NCBI GenBank assembly: GCA_020532185.1
Contig: JAJBBH010000093.1
Span: 1 to 37,746 of the forward strand
DNA length: 37,746 nt
DNA from: Candidatus Cloacimonadota bacterium
Lineage (GTDB): Bacteria; Cloacimonadota; Cloacimonadia; Cloacimonadales; WRIO01
Reading direction: 5' to 3'
Below, piece after piece: positions 19,401 to 27,266 of the stretch; the stretch's first letter is position 1, and each line of letters begins with the position of its first letter. The notes beneath the pieces were generated by a model, which was given only the letters and a program-made list of their open reading frames with translations, was not told the DNA's origin and made no database searches. Made by a program: the position numbers and the translations under genes.

Positions 19401-21505
19401 TTCCACTGACACGACCAGAACAGAAAAATGATATCACAGTAATTGGCAATCAATATCATGCTGCACCTGGCGATACTCTTAAGATACAAGGACACTTTGA
19501 AGATGGTGTTTATAGTGCAAGAATAATGGTACTTAATAATAAAGAAATGCCGATTAATATACCTTATGATATGCCCGTGATTGATAATGTATTGGCTTAT
19601 AATCATGTTGTGCCTCAAAATTCACCTAACCCTATGGGCGGGCAAATTAAGTTTTTGGCAAATTCACTTGATAAAGAAATCATTAACTCGACAAACTATG
19701 GTATTGGCAATCAGATTACTCATATGGTGCAGACAGAGCCAGCTCAGCCAACAGCAAATGATTCTATAGTGGTAAAGGTTAGGTTTATTGATTATCCAAA
19801 TATTCAAAATGTTAGTTTGATGATTGAACCGCATTATTTTGTTACTGATAGAAAAAGTGGTGTGGCAGAAGATACACACGAAATTGGTGGCGACTTTAGT
19901 ATTATCCGACCTTTTAGTATGAGTTACGATGCAAATAGTGATTATTGGGTATTGGATAAGAAGATGTATGGCTTTGCAGTAACGGGTCTTGTGCAATTTT
20001 ATTTTAAAGTATCAAAAACAGATGGACAGGATTACTATACAAATGCAAAATATGACACGTTTACTATACATGGACCAGATATTGCCATTAATTATGCCGA
20101 GCTTTATTCTCGGAATAACTTACCTGTGGTGAGGGTTTATAGCCAAAATGTGGGTAATGTGGCAAGCTCTAATACCAGCTTGAGACTTTATGAGGTGAAG
20201 GCAAACAACGAAAAAGAATTGATTAATGAGATAGCTTTTCTGGGTCTGAACTCAATGGAAGAGCGCTGGGATTATCTTGAGCTGCCAGAGCTTGTTGGGC
20301 GACTGAACTTGCAGGTTTATGTGAATGAAGGAAATGAAGATTTTCATGAGCTAACTACTCGCAATAATTATCGTAACTTTGTACAAGAGTTTAATTTGTT
20401 TAAAGCTGGCTTGAATAGTAATTCTATAGCATCATTGGACGCTAATTGTGAAGTAATTATTCCAGCAAACTTTTATAGCCAAGATGTTTATTTCAACCTT
20501 TTGAGTGTTGATTCTAAGACGGCATTGCTGCAACCTGATATTTTACCTGTGAAGCTGAGAAATCAGGACTTGGATAATGCATATATGTTGGAATGCTTTG
20601 ATAGCAATATAACTGATTCACTTAATGTGTTTTATAATAATAAAAAAGCGAGTATTCGTTTTTACTATGATCAAACAGACTCTTTGAATACTCATTATGC
20701 AAATCAAGGGAAGCTGACAGTTTATCGTTGGCAAGCTGATTATCAAAAGTGGATAGCTCAAGCAAGCTTTGTCAATGTAAGTCAAGGGGTTGTCGAAGCA
20801 AATGTGGCACGAAAAGGTGTGTATGCACTTTTTAAGAACTTGGATGAAAAAAAGCCTATAATAGAGCTCAATATTGAGGGACAAGAATTTACCTATGGAG
20901 GATATATTTCAGGTAAAGGTATGCTGTCCTTTATGTTTACCGATGCAAATGGTATTGATTTATTTGATAACGGTATCACTATGCATATTAATGGGGAAGA
21001 AGTTGATAGTAAAGACTTTGCAATTTCAGCAATACCAGGTCATATTAATCATATACCTATGAAATATAAGCTTAATTTACCCAAAGGAGATTATACAATT
21101 TCTATCTCTTGTACTGATGTAAATGGGCTAAATGAGGTGAGCCAATTTACTTTTAAAGTAAATGATAGATTTGATTTGACACGTGTTGCAAACTATCCAA
21201 ACCCTGTGCAATCGAAAACAATAGACCCTGTGAATATCAACCGAACACGATTTACTTATACTCTTACAGATGATGCTGATGATGTGAAAATAAAGATATA
21301 CACAGTTAGCGGTAGATTGGTCAAGGTTTTTAAAGATTTGCCTGTTTCTGTAGGCTATCATGAATATCCACGTACTGTCTATGGTTGGGATTGCTCAGAC
21401 GATAGGGGTCATCCTCTGGCAAATGGTGTATATTTTTATAAAGTTATTGCCAAAAAGGGTAATAAACAGATAGTTAAAAATGGCAAACTGGCAATTATTA
21501 GGTAG
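16451..21505 (+). CDS. Large secreted C25 (gingipain-type) cysteine peptidase, PorU-like
   Basis: A 1684-residue protein with a signal peptide (MKRYLFLILLVIIIFSLNAES). Residues about 20-200 resemble a C25 propeptide (GKPVLPWFSEQIGLPV). The C25 catalytic domain lies near 640-1000: RADYIIITGRDF, NVLLLGDGIYD, a candidate catalytic His856 in FMGHGGG and Cys889 in LSCYASAFD. Beta-sandwich regions follow (including CARDB-like residues near 1215-1310). The last 95 residues are a FlgD-like/type IX sorting domain: NYPNPV...VKIKIYTVSGRLVKVF...GVYFYKV. The gene directly precedes a PorV-family gene, as porU-porV does in Porphyromonas gingivalis. PorU is the sortase of type IX secretion and also keeps a sorting-type domain, so a sortase role is plausible but unproven; a secreted protease is the alternative. 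Confidence 0.85.
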   Translation: MKRYLFLILLVIIIFSLNAESAFRIVRMNEHEIILDFSLPHYELYDVVYENQTFKSIHMDGSLIRAEEGKPVLPWFSEQIGLPVDGDFTIEFVNKKEFYIENIKVEPALKTVFTSIEEDIRYEFYQHPVYESDQYYPISQLSQSESYFLGDSKIRAFHFNPVRYNPVQQRLQLIEHARIRISVNGNKQANVLRSYKQVSDRAADMLTINWQYAKNWKKESEKTREGYEPPEDLSSIAEIHFVIKEEGIYKIKYEDLRDSLQVLKDKHEIDYLFDIDSIDPRYIELFDKNGPVPINFVGENDGSFDEGDFFEFYGYHNRGETCYYDNYSTENIYTLKFLDRMGTRMAVENGGLQVTNPAEYILPTSYEQTVHFEKQMFSDRLGYQISQKYFEGKPLRFEREDVMFWKSITAPDLNITPFELEYPENVNTRYFETKVALFGSSYREYPYTNPDHHAIVRVNSALINNKWWHKQKECIFENENNMANSYLSHGINNLYIDMPGDGPSGYYEQIFLDYFEIKYWREYKTNKNEIKFSKPSNKELGLYQFEINNFSRNDVSVYKLGSSVFNHFSVNPFTEEGGAPYTLIFQDELFTEGIEYYACTENKKKKPFAVRLNFPSDLKNPNNRADYIIITGRDFVDDEGTLLFKSTWEARNYQVKIVDVQDIYDEFNSSIKSPQAIQDFLKFAYNNWQEPKVSNVLLLGDGIYDKRNEKDVLRYDIIPVKPFWTFKYGAAASDNWYGCIVGEDPVADINISRIAVFKASQILPIAEKTVSYVEDPNYDKKWRSKVTLTSGGKIDDATDIFAQQSERIRLQSIPQQYHVQRVYTAARDDRVVYTGSTFQLKDRINDGTTFLQFMGHGGGRIWSDYNLLNANDIKTLVNNTYPFVSSLSCYASAFDTQGLASIGEVFVAEPNKGAIGHIGFSGLGYLYEDEPYGHFLTQGYFQKNLQNIGDVNSFAKASFYGRYGESFAGLALTHSSVLIGDPMIPLTRPEQKNDITVIGNQYHAAPGDTLKIQGHFEDGVYSARIMVLNNKEMPINIPYDMPVIDNVLAYNHVVPQNSPNPMGGQIKFLANSLDKEIINSTNYGIGNQITHMVQTEPAQPTANDSIVVKVRFIDYPNIQNVSLMIEPHYFVTDRKSGVAEDTHEIGGDFSIIRPFSMSYDANSDYWVLDKKMYGFAVTGLVQFYFKVSKTDGQDYYTNAKYDTFTIHGPDIAINYAELYSRNNLPVVRVYSQNVGNVASSNTSLRLYEVKANNEKELINEIAFLGLNSMEERWDYLELPELVGRLNLQVYVNEGNEDFHELTTRNNYRNFVQEFNLFKAGLNSNSIASLDANCEVIIPANFYSQDVYFNLLSVDSKTALLQPDILPVKLRNQDLDNAYMLECFDSNITDSLNVFYNNKKASIRFYYDQTDSLNTHYANQGKLTVYRWQADYQKWIAQASFVNVSQGVVEANVARKGVYALFKNLDEKKPIIELNIEGQEFTYGGYISGKGMLSFMFTDANGIDLFDNGITMHINGEEVDSKDFAISAIPGHINHIPMKYKLNLPKGDYTISISCTDVNGLNEVSQFTFKVNDRFDLTRVANYPNPVQSKTIDPVNINRTRFTYTLTDDADDVKIKIYTVSGRLVKVFKDLPVSVGYHEYPRTVYGWDCSDDRGHPLANGVYFYKVIAKKGNKQIVKNGKLAIIR

Positions 21506-21523
21506 AAATAGGACGAGGTTTTT

Positions 21524-22531
21524 ATGAAGAAATATATAGTTTTAATATTTGTAGTTTTGCTTGTGTGTCAGTTATTTGCTGGTAGATATGCAGGTGATTT
21601 TATGGTGATTGGCTCAGGTGTTAAAGCATTGAGTATGGGTGGTGCTTATACGGCTGTTGCAGATGAGGGCACAGCTATTTATTGGAATGCCTCTGGTATT
21701 GCTCAAATTCGAGATAATGAAGCTTTTGCTATGAGAGCTTTTTTGTATAATGGACTTGCAGCATATGATAATTTTTCATATGTGCATGCTCTTCCAAACG
21801 GTGTGACAATAGGAGCAAATTGGACAAGGTTGAGCATCGAGGATATACCCATTTATAGTGAAAAGCATTTGGTGGGCACTAATATCGATCAGCGATCAGC
21901 TTATGCAGAATTACAGCTGACAGCTATACCCGATGGTAAATTTAAAAGCACAGATGACTTGTATCAGTTTGCTTTTGCAAAACATATTCATCAGGATTTG
22001 GACTTAGGCTGGTTTTTGTTTGTTTTGCCTATTGATTACTATTTGGGCATTAATTTTAAATATATTAAAAGGCAAATGTTTGATTTTTCAGGAGATGGGA
22101 CAGGTTTTGACGTAAGTTTTCTTTTTAAGACAGAACTTGGAACTCTTTTAGATCAGGATTGGATGGGCATTATCGCAACAGGTATCAATATGCAAGATAT
22201 AGCAGGGACAAATATCACATGGGATACACAATCAAGACATCAAGATGAGATACTAATGAATACAAAATTTGGTATTGCATATACTCAACCACTAAAAAAA
22301 TATGAATCTGATTTAACAGTCTCCTATGATAAAGACTTTGTATATGACAAGATAGATCACTTTGGTTTTGAATATGACTACAAAAAGAAGGTACAATTTA
22401 GAACTGGTTATTATGATGGTAATTTTTCTGCAGGCGTAGGTCTAACATTTAAGCGGTTTGACTTAGGCTATGCATTTGTAACAAATAATTTAGGTAATAC
22501 AAATCGAGTGGGATTGGGCTTTAAATTATAG
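21524..22531 (+). CDS. PorV/PorQ family outer-membrane protein (porV-like)
   Basis: A 335-residue protein with a signal peptide ending near LFAG. The family block is clear: RYAGDFMVIGSGVKALSMGGAYTAVADEGTAIYWNASGIAQI. The barrel strands continue to a terminal VGLGFKL. Of the three such proteins here it best matches the family and is 18 bases after the C25 peptidase. In Bacteroidetes, PorV is the shuttle that hands type IX cargo to PorU at the outer membrane. The pairing makes a cargo-shuttle role the leading idea. A ribosome-site-like GGACGAGG precedes the ATG. Confidence 0.85.
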   Translation: MKKYIVLIFVVLLVCQLFAGRYAGDFMVIGSGVKALSMGGAYTAVADEGTAIYWNASGIAQIRDNEAFAMRAFLYNGLAAYDNFSYVHALPNGVTIGANWTRLSIEDIPIYSEKHLVGTNIDQRSAYAELQLTAIPDGKFKSTDDLYQFAFAKHIHQDLDLGWFLFVLPIDYYLGINFKYIKRQMFDFSGDGTGFDVSFLFKTELGTLLDQDWMGIIATGINMQDIAGTNITWDTQSRHQDEILMNTKFGIAYTQPLKKYESDLTVSYDKDFVYDKIDHFGFEYDYKKKVQFRTGYYDGNFSAGVGLTFKRFDLGYAFVTNNLGNTNRVGLGFKL

Positions 22532-22540
22532 GAGTTTTGT

Positions 22541-23326
22541 ATGAAGAAATATATTTTATTAATTGGTGTAATCTTGATAATTGTCCTTGCAGCATGTTCT
22601 GGCAAGGAAACTTTGGGAGTTGATACAACACCGCCGAGCAAACCTATACTGTACCCACATTTGGGGGACACAGGCGATGGTTGGGCTTATATTAATGAAG
22701 GTCAAACTGATAGTATCTATGTAACTGATTATAATAATGGTATCGATGCAGTTCCAACAGGTAATAAGATTAGGATACAATGGGAGCATATGCTTGATAA
22801 AGACTTGAAAATAATTAGGATCTTTAGGTTTGCCAGAGATAATCAAGTAACAAAGATAGATTCGATAGCACCGAATTATGAGGAATATGAAGATCAGTTG
22901 GTCAATGTTGGAGATTTGCCTGCTATAGAAACAGAGTGGAATTATTATATTCAAGCTGTTGACCTTGCAGGTAATTATTCTACTTCAGATACAGTGTCGT
23001 ATCGCTTGATTGAAAAACCAGTATTGATAAGCCCAGTAGATGATGCTTTGTTGGCAAATTCTAATATTACCTTTAGATGGAATAAAGGTCGAGATGTTGA
23101 GAAATATAGATTGCTTGTTTTTGACGATATGCAAGCTTATTTGTGGCACAGTGACTTGGATATTTCATTAGAAGAGAATATCATTGAATTGGATTATAAT
23201 TCATCGACAGCACTGCCCTCAGGCACCTATTATTGGCGTGTTGATGCCTTTAGAGATCGCATTGACGGGGGCGATTTATTTTTTAGTGGCTCAGAGTCAT
23301 TAGAGAGGAAATTTGTAATTGAGTAA
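22541..23326 (+). CDS. Lipoprotein with fibronectin-III-like domains
   Basis: A 261-residue protein whose lipoprotein signal ends in LAAC (Cys19). Two beta-sandwich regions follow. The first (about 25-155) includes GNKIRIQWEHMLDKDLKIIRIFRF and WNYYIQAVDLAGNYS, a fibronectin-III signature. The second (about 160-261) includes ITFRWNKGRDVEKYRLLVFD and SGTYYWRVDAFRD. It follows the PorV-like gene by 9 bases and probably belongs to the same transcript. The DTTPPSKP linker resembles those of extracellular FnIII proteins. Function is unknown; an envelope partner of the peptidase or PorV protein is a reasonable guess. Confidence 0.7.
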   Translation: MKKYILLIGVILIIVLAACSGKETLGVDTTPPSKPILYPHLGDTGDGWAYINEGQTDSIYVTDYNNGIDAVPTGNKIRIQWEHMLDKDLKIIRIFRFARDNQVTKIDSIAPNYEEYEDQLVNVGDLPAIETEWNYYIQAVDLAGNYSTSDTVSYRLIEKPVLISPVDDALLANSNITFRWNKGRDVEKYRLLVFDDMQAYLWHSDLDISLEENIIELDYNSSTALPSGTYYWRVDAFRDRIDGGDLFFSGSESLERKFVIE

Positions 23327-23328
23327 AT

Positions 23329-23357
23329 TTAACTTGACTTTAATTGTGTTATATAAA
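23329..23357 (+). promoter_or_regulatory. Promoter of the polysaccharide export genes
   Basis: TTAACT (23329-23334) and TATAAA (23352-23357) are separated by 17 bases. The predicted start near 23364 lies after the ATG at 23360, so that ATG cannot be the start codon. Confidence 0.45.
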
Positions 23358-23376
23358 AAATGCCATTATTACATTT

Positions 23377-23382
23377 AGGAGG
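23377..23382 (+). promoter_or_regulatory. Ribosome binding site fixing a GTG start at 23387
   Basis: AGGAGG lies 4 bases before the GTG at 23387. The protein from that GTG begins with a signal peptide. Confidence 0.7.
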
Positions 23383-23386
23383 ATAC

Positions 23387-23878
23387 GTGAGAAAATTAAT
23401 TTTCACTTTACTTTTTGTGAGCTTTGTGTCTATGACTTTTGCTCAATCAGCAGATGGAGGAGGTCTATCTGGCTCATCTGCATATAGTTATTCAGGTACG
23501 ATGAATGAGCAAGATCAGTTGAAGATTTTTGTGTATATATGGGGACAAGTGAGAAAGCCAGGCATGTATATTGTGCCAGACGACACAGATCTTTTGACAG
23601 TGCTATCATTAGCAGGCGGTCCAACAGAAAATGCAAAGCTTAAAACAATACGAATTGTAAGACAAGATATTACAAAAAACAAAGAAATAGTCTGGACAGA
23701 TTTAAAGACATTTATTGAAGATGAAAATGAAAAAGTGGATATTCCAACATTGAAACCAGGAGATACTATTATCGTTTCTGGCACATCTTTCTATGCTTTT
23801 GCACGAGTAGCTGACTTTTTGTCTAAAGTTGCAATTACTTTAGGTGTTTATACGACAATTAAGAATCTAACAAAATAG
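23387..23878 (+). CDS. SLBB-domain polysaccharide export protein
   Basis: A 163-residue secreted or periplasmic protein starting at a GTG: its signal peptide (KLIFTLLFVSFVSMTFA) is followed by a low-complexity Gly/Ser stretch. The SLBB domain is IFVYIWGQVRKPGMYIVPDD with LLTVLSLAGGPTENAKLKTIRIVRQD (about 40-110), then a KPGDTIIV turn. Wza-like outer-membrane channels have this domain with a longer N-terminal export domain; here only the SLBB part is present, so it is probably a short accessory protein. A hydrophobic region near 140-160 may be an anchor. The kinase gene follows after 10 bases. Confidence 0.8.
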   Translation: MRKLIFTLLFVSFVSMTFAQSADGGGLSGSSAYSYSGTMNEQDQLKIFVYIWGQVRKPGMYIVPDDTDLLTVLSLAGGPTENAKLKTIRIVRQDITKNKEIVWTDLKTFIEDENEKVDIPTLKPGDTIIVSGTSFYAFARVADFLSKVAITLGVYTTIKNLTK

Positions 23879-23888
23879 TTGAGGGCTT

Positions 23889-26180
23889 ATGGATAATAAT
23901 TTAAGAGAACAAGATTATATGATGCGTGAAGAAGAAATATCCTTGATGGATTATGTAAGGATTATTTTTCAATATATTAGTTTGATAATAGGGATATTTG
24001 TATTTGTAGCAACAATCACAGTGATTTATACATTCACTGCACCAAAAATATATCAAGCAACTTCAAAGGTACTTTTGGAAGATAAAAGTGCACCAGGTAT
24101 GGACTTTATGCTTTATACAACAGGTGGTGGTAGAACTTCGATTAATAATAATATAGAAATACTTAAAAGCAGACCTGTGGCAACATTGGGCTTTCAGTTG
24201 ATGCAAAAATATCCAGATTATGATCTGTTTCCTATTATGAAAAAAGCAGAAGAATCTGATATTTATGATCCTGTGTCTTCTCTTGTGAAAAACTTGAAAG
24301 TGGAGTCAAAACGTGATACTGATATTTTGACACTATCATTTGAATCAACAAGCCCAGCAGAAGCAATGATTGTGGTCAACTCGATGGCAGAAGCATTGTT
24401 TCAACAAACAACACAAGTCGCACGTACCGAATATACCAATATTCGTGAGTTTTTAGAGTCTCAACTTGATGCGATTTCTCGCAGATTACAAAACTCAGAA
24501 GAAGAGTTAAGAAACTATAAGATTGAATCGGGAACCTTTTTGCTTTCTGAAGAAACAAGAAAGCTTATAGAAAAGTCTGCAGATGCTGGTGCAAGACTAC
24601 AAGAGGCACAAGCACAACAAGAAATAGCTCAGAATAGTCGAGATTATCTGATTGAAGAGCTTTCCAAACAAGATACACTATTAGTTGACGTAAGCATGGC
24701 AATTTCAACTGCTTATATTGATAAACTTAGAGATGACTTGGTTAGAAATAAGACAAAGATAATGACTCTTATCAATAATAATGATTACCCAGAAGATCAC
24801 CCAGAAATTGTGAAGCTTAATACAACATTGGAAAATGCTAAAAAAAGACTGAGCGATGAGCTCGAAAAGGCATTGAGCGTACGCTCTGGATCTTCGGATA
24901 TTATGGGATATAGAAATACACTTACAACTAAAATAGCTCAAGCTGATATTGATCTAAATGTCGCAACAGCTACAGTAAATGGATATCAGGTTATCGTCGA
25001 TGATTATAATAGAAAAATGAGCGTTTTGCCTGATACAGAGCTTGAACTTGCGAGACTGCAACGTAACTACCAGATTGATGAAAGAATACACTTACTTTTG
25101 ACAGAGAAATATGAAGATGCTAAAGTTGCAGAACAAGCAAAAATGGGAAATATCAGAATTATCGATAGAGCAGTAATGCCAACAACCCCTATCAAACCAA
25201 ATAAGAAAATGAACCTCTTGATAGGCTTTGTTTTGGGTATTGGTCTTGGTATAGGTGCTGCAATGGTGCTCAATTCAATGGATACAAAGATAAGAACACT
25301 CGACGACGTGGAAAGATTTGTGAAAGTACCTGTCTTTGGTACAATCCCCTATATGAGTACCTCAGATAATGAAGATGCTCAAGAGGTGAGTGAAAAATCG
25401 GGTGAAGAACTTGTTGTATTATCAGATGCACAAACTAAAGTATCTGTGAGATTAATCTCTCACTATGCACCCAAATCGCCTGTGGCAGAGGCTTATCGTA
25501 CTTTGCGTACAAATGTGCTTGCTAAAAAAGTACAGGGACCTGTCTCAATAGTGATCACCAGTTCGGGTGCAAGTGAAGGTAAAACAACAACACTTGCCAA
25601 CCTCGCGATAACTCTTGCTCAAATGAAATCAACTGTTTGCTTGGTGGATTTTGACTTGAGACGTCCAATGGTACATAATGTTTTTGAATTGGAAAGAAAT
25701 AACGGCTCTTCTGATTTCTTGGGTGATGAGAGTGTCAATATTGATTCTATAATCAAACCATCAGGAATTGAAAACCTCAGCATTATCACATCAGGTGCTA
25801 TTCCTCCGAATCCATCAGAGCTTATTGCGTCAGATCGGGCTGATTTAATGATCAAAAAGCTTAAAGAGAGATATGATTATGTGTTGTTTGACATGCCTCC
25901 AGTGATAGCTGTTACAGACTCAATGATTATGGCGAAGAAAGTTGATATGCTGATCTTGGTCATAAGAGTCAATTATACAGAAAAAGGCGTGGTGCAAAGA
26001 ACCAAAACCATGCTTGAAAACATAAATATCACAATATCAGGTATTGTTGTCAACGGTATCGTGCACGAAAAGTATTATCGTGGATACAGTTATTACTATT
26101 ATTACTACTATTATTACTATGGAGAGTCCACAAAGAAAAAGAAAAATGGAATATTCTCGAGATTCTTACGCAAAAGTTAA
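23889..26180 (+). CDS. Wzc-like polysaccharide co-polymerase and tyrosine autokinase
   Basis: A 763-residue inner-membrane protein controlling exopolysaccharide chain length and export. The N-terminal Wzz domain has a membrane helix near 33-53. A coiled-coil region (about 190-430) leads to a second helix (MNLLIGFVLGIGLGIGAAMVL). The BY-kinase domain has Walker A SGASEGKTTT near 558-567, Walker A' VCLVDFDLRRPM and Walker B VLFDMPP. The C-terminal tail has YSY followed by a run giving ten tyrosines (735-744), then a lysine-rich end. The Y-cluster is the usual autophosphorylation site. The last 35 bases overlap ispE in another frame. No glycosyltransferase genes sit nearby, except the transferase at 373. 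Confidence 0.93.
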   Translation: MDNNLREQDYMMREEEISLMDYVRIIFQYISLIIGIFVFVATITVIYTFTAPKIYQATSKVLLEDKSAPGMDFMLYTTGGGRTSINNNIEILKSRPVATLGFQLMQKYPDYDLFPIMKKAEESDIYDPVSSLVKNLKVESKRDTDILTLSFESTSPAEAMIVVNSMAEALFQQTTQVARTEYTNIREFLESQLDAISRRLQNSEEELRNYKIESGTFLLSEETRKLIEKSADAGARLQEAQAQQEIAQNSRDYLIEELSKQDTLLVDVSMAISTAYIDKLRDDLVRNKTKIMTLINNNDYPEDHPEIVKLNTTLENAKKRLSDELEKALSVRSGSSDIMGYRNTLTTKIAQADIDLNVATATVNGYQVIVDDYNRKMSVLPDTELELARLQRNYQIDERIHLLLTEKYEDAKVAEQAKMGNIRIIDRAVMPTTPIKPNKKMNLLIGFVLGIGLGIGAAMVLNSMDTKIRTLDDVERFVKVPVFGTIPYMSTSDNEDAQEVSEKSGEELVVLSDAQTKVSVRLISHYAPKSPVAEAYRTLRTNVLAKKVQGPVSIVITSSGASEGKTTTLANLAITLAQMKSTVCLVDFDLRRPMVHNVFELERNNGSSDFLGDESVNIDSIIKPSGIENLSIITSGAIPPNPSELIASDRADLMIKKLKERYDYVLFDMPPVIAVTDSMIMAKKVDMLILVIRVNYTEKGVVQRTKTMLENINITISGIVVNGIVHEKYYRGYSYYYYYYYYYYGESTKKKKNGIFSRFLRKS
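26091..26120 (+). repeat. TAT/TAC trinucleotide tract coding ten tyrosines
   Basis: Ten consecutive TAT or TAC codons encode residues 735-744 of the kinase. The tract mixes both codons, so it is not a pure microsatellite but remains prone to slippage in steps of three. The ispE start codon is 26 bases downstream. Confidence 0.75.
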
Positions 26181-26976
26181 TCTTTTTTTAGACGTTATTT
26201 CACGGCTTGCTAACGGTTATCATGAGATATTAACTGTATTTGCTGAGATAGAATTACACGATAAGTTAAAATTCTTTTTGACAAATAAGCAAGAAATAAA
26301 AATAATGTCTAATGTTGAGGATCTTAATAGTTCAAATAACTTAATATATAAGATTGCGATCTATTTACAGAACAGATTTGGTGTTAAAAAAGGTGTTATT
26401 GTTGAATTAGAAAAACATATACCTATTGCAGCAGGCTTGGGTGGCGGCAGCAGCAATGCAGCAGCTACAATTGTAGCATTATCCGAGCTTTGGCATATAA
26501 ACCTTGAAGAAGAAACAATGCATGAAATCGCAGCAGAATTTGGCAGCGATATCAATTTCTTTCTTAAAGGTGGAACTGCATTAGGTAGAAATAGAGGAGA
26601 AATTCTTGAAGATTGTGCACAGATTTACTTAGATAATATTCTATTAGTAAACCCCAATGTGCAGATTTCAAGTAAAACAGCTTATCAAGCTGTAAGAATT
26701 AATGAACCAAACAATTCGTGGACGCAGTTGCTTGAAACAGGTGATCCACAATATTGTTTTAATAAACTTGAAGAGGGTCTAATCCCTCTATATCCTATTA
26801 TCGATGAAATAAAGTATCAATTAGGGGCTCATGGGGCATTGAAAAGCATGCTCTCTGGCAGCGGTCCCACAGTGATAGGTTTTTTTGATAATACGGAATT
26901 ATGTAAATACGCCCAAGCCTACTTTAAAGAAAAAGGGTATTGGAGCTATATAACCACAACTAGAAGGAGACAATAA
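26146..26976 (+). CDS. ispE: 4-diphosphocytidyl-2-C-methyl-D-erythritol kinase
   Basis: A 276-residue GHMP kinase of the MEP isoprenoid pathway that phosphorylates CDP-ME with ATP. The start at 26146 gives MEYSRDSYAKVNLFLDVISRL, the family's usual N-terminus (SxAKxNLFLxV), followed by NGYHEI. The ATP loop PIAAGLGGGSSNAAATIVAL lies near 93-112, the catalytic-Asp region is FGSDINFFLKGG, and motif 3 is MLSGSGPTVIGFF. It overlaps the kinase gene by 35 bases; the ribosome site is weak (GGAGAG 18 bases upstream), so translation is probably coupled. Its neighbours spoVG and prs match a Firmicutes gene order. Confidence 0.95.
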   Translation: MEYSRDSYAKVNLFLDVISRLANGYHEILTVFAEIELHDKLKFFLTNKQEIKIMSNVEDLNSSNNLIYKIAIYLQNRFGVKKGVIVELEKHIPIAAGLGGGSSNAAATIVALSELWHINLEEETMHEIAAEFGSDINFFLKGGTALGRNRGEILEDCAQIYLDNILLVNPNVQISSKTAYQAVRINEPNNSWTQLLETGDPQYCFNKLEEGLIPLYPIIDEIKYQLGAHGALKSMLSGSGPTVIGFFDNTELCKYAQAYFKEKGYWSYITTTRRRQ

Positions 26977-26978
26977 GA

Positions 26979-27254
26979 ATGAACATTACAGATGTTAAAG
27001 TATTTCCAAGAGACACAGAACAGTTAAAAGCTTTTGCTAATATCGTTATCGATGACGCTTTTATTATCAAAAACATCAAAGTCATTAATGGAAAAGAAGG
27101 TTTATTCGTTGCAATGCCAAGCCAGAAGAACAAACAAGGCGAATATAAAGATATCGCTCACCCTTTAAACACAGACACAAGAAAGCATATTGAACAATTG
27201 ATTTTGGACAAGTACAACGAGGTTATCAACGAAGAAAATCAAGTTCAAGAGTAA
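26979..27254 (+). CDS. spoVG: SpoVG family RNA/DNA-binding regulator
   Basis: A 91-residue protein matching SpoVG along its whole length: MNITDVKVFPRD, LKAFANIVIDDAFIIKNIKVINGKEGLFVAMPSQ, and a KDIAHPLN segment. SpoVG binds nucleic acids and tunes envelope and developmental genes in Firmicutes and spirochaetes. The family is widespread beyond spore formers, so it does not imply sporulation. AGGAGA precedes the start by about 8 bases. It sits 2 bases after ispE and 12 bases before prs. Confidence 0.94.
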   Translation: MNITDVKVFPRDTEQLKAFANIVIDDAFIIKNIKVINGKEGLFVAMPSQKNKQGEYKDIAHPLNTDTRKHIEQLILDKYNEVINEENQVQE

Positions 27255-27266
27255 GCTGAGTAAGAA

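Noticed and set aside
23360-23386. Upstream ATG for the SLBB protein
   Set aside because: It falls before the predicted transcription start and would add nine residues ahead of a normal signal peptide; AGGAGG points to the GTG at 23387.
26044-26145. Long N-terminal extension of ispE
   Set aside because: It is the out-of-frame shadow of the polytyrosine kinase tail; the family start aligns at 26146.
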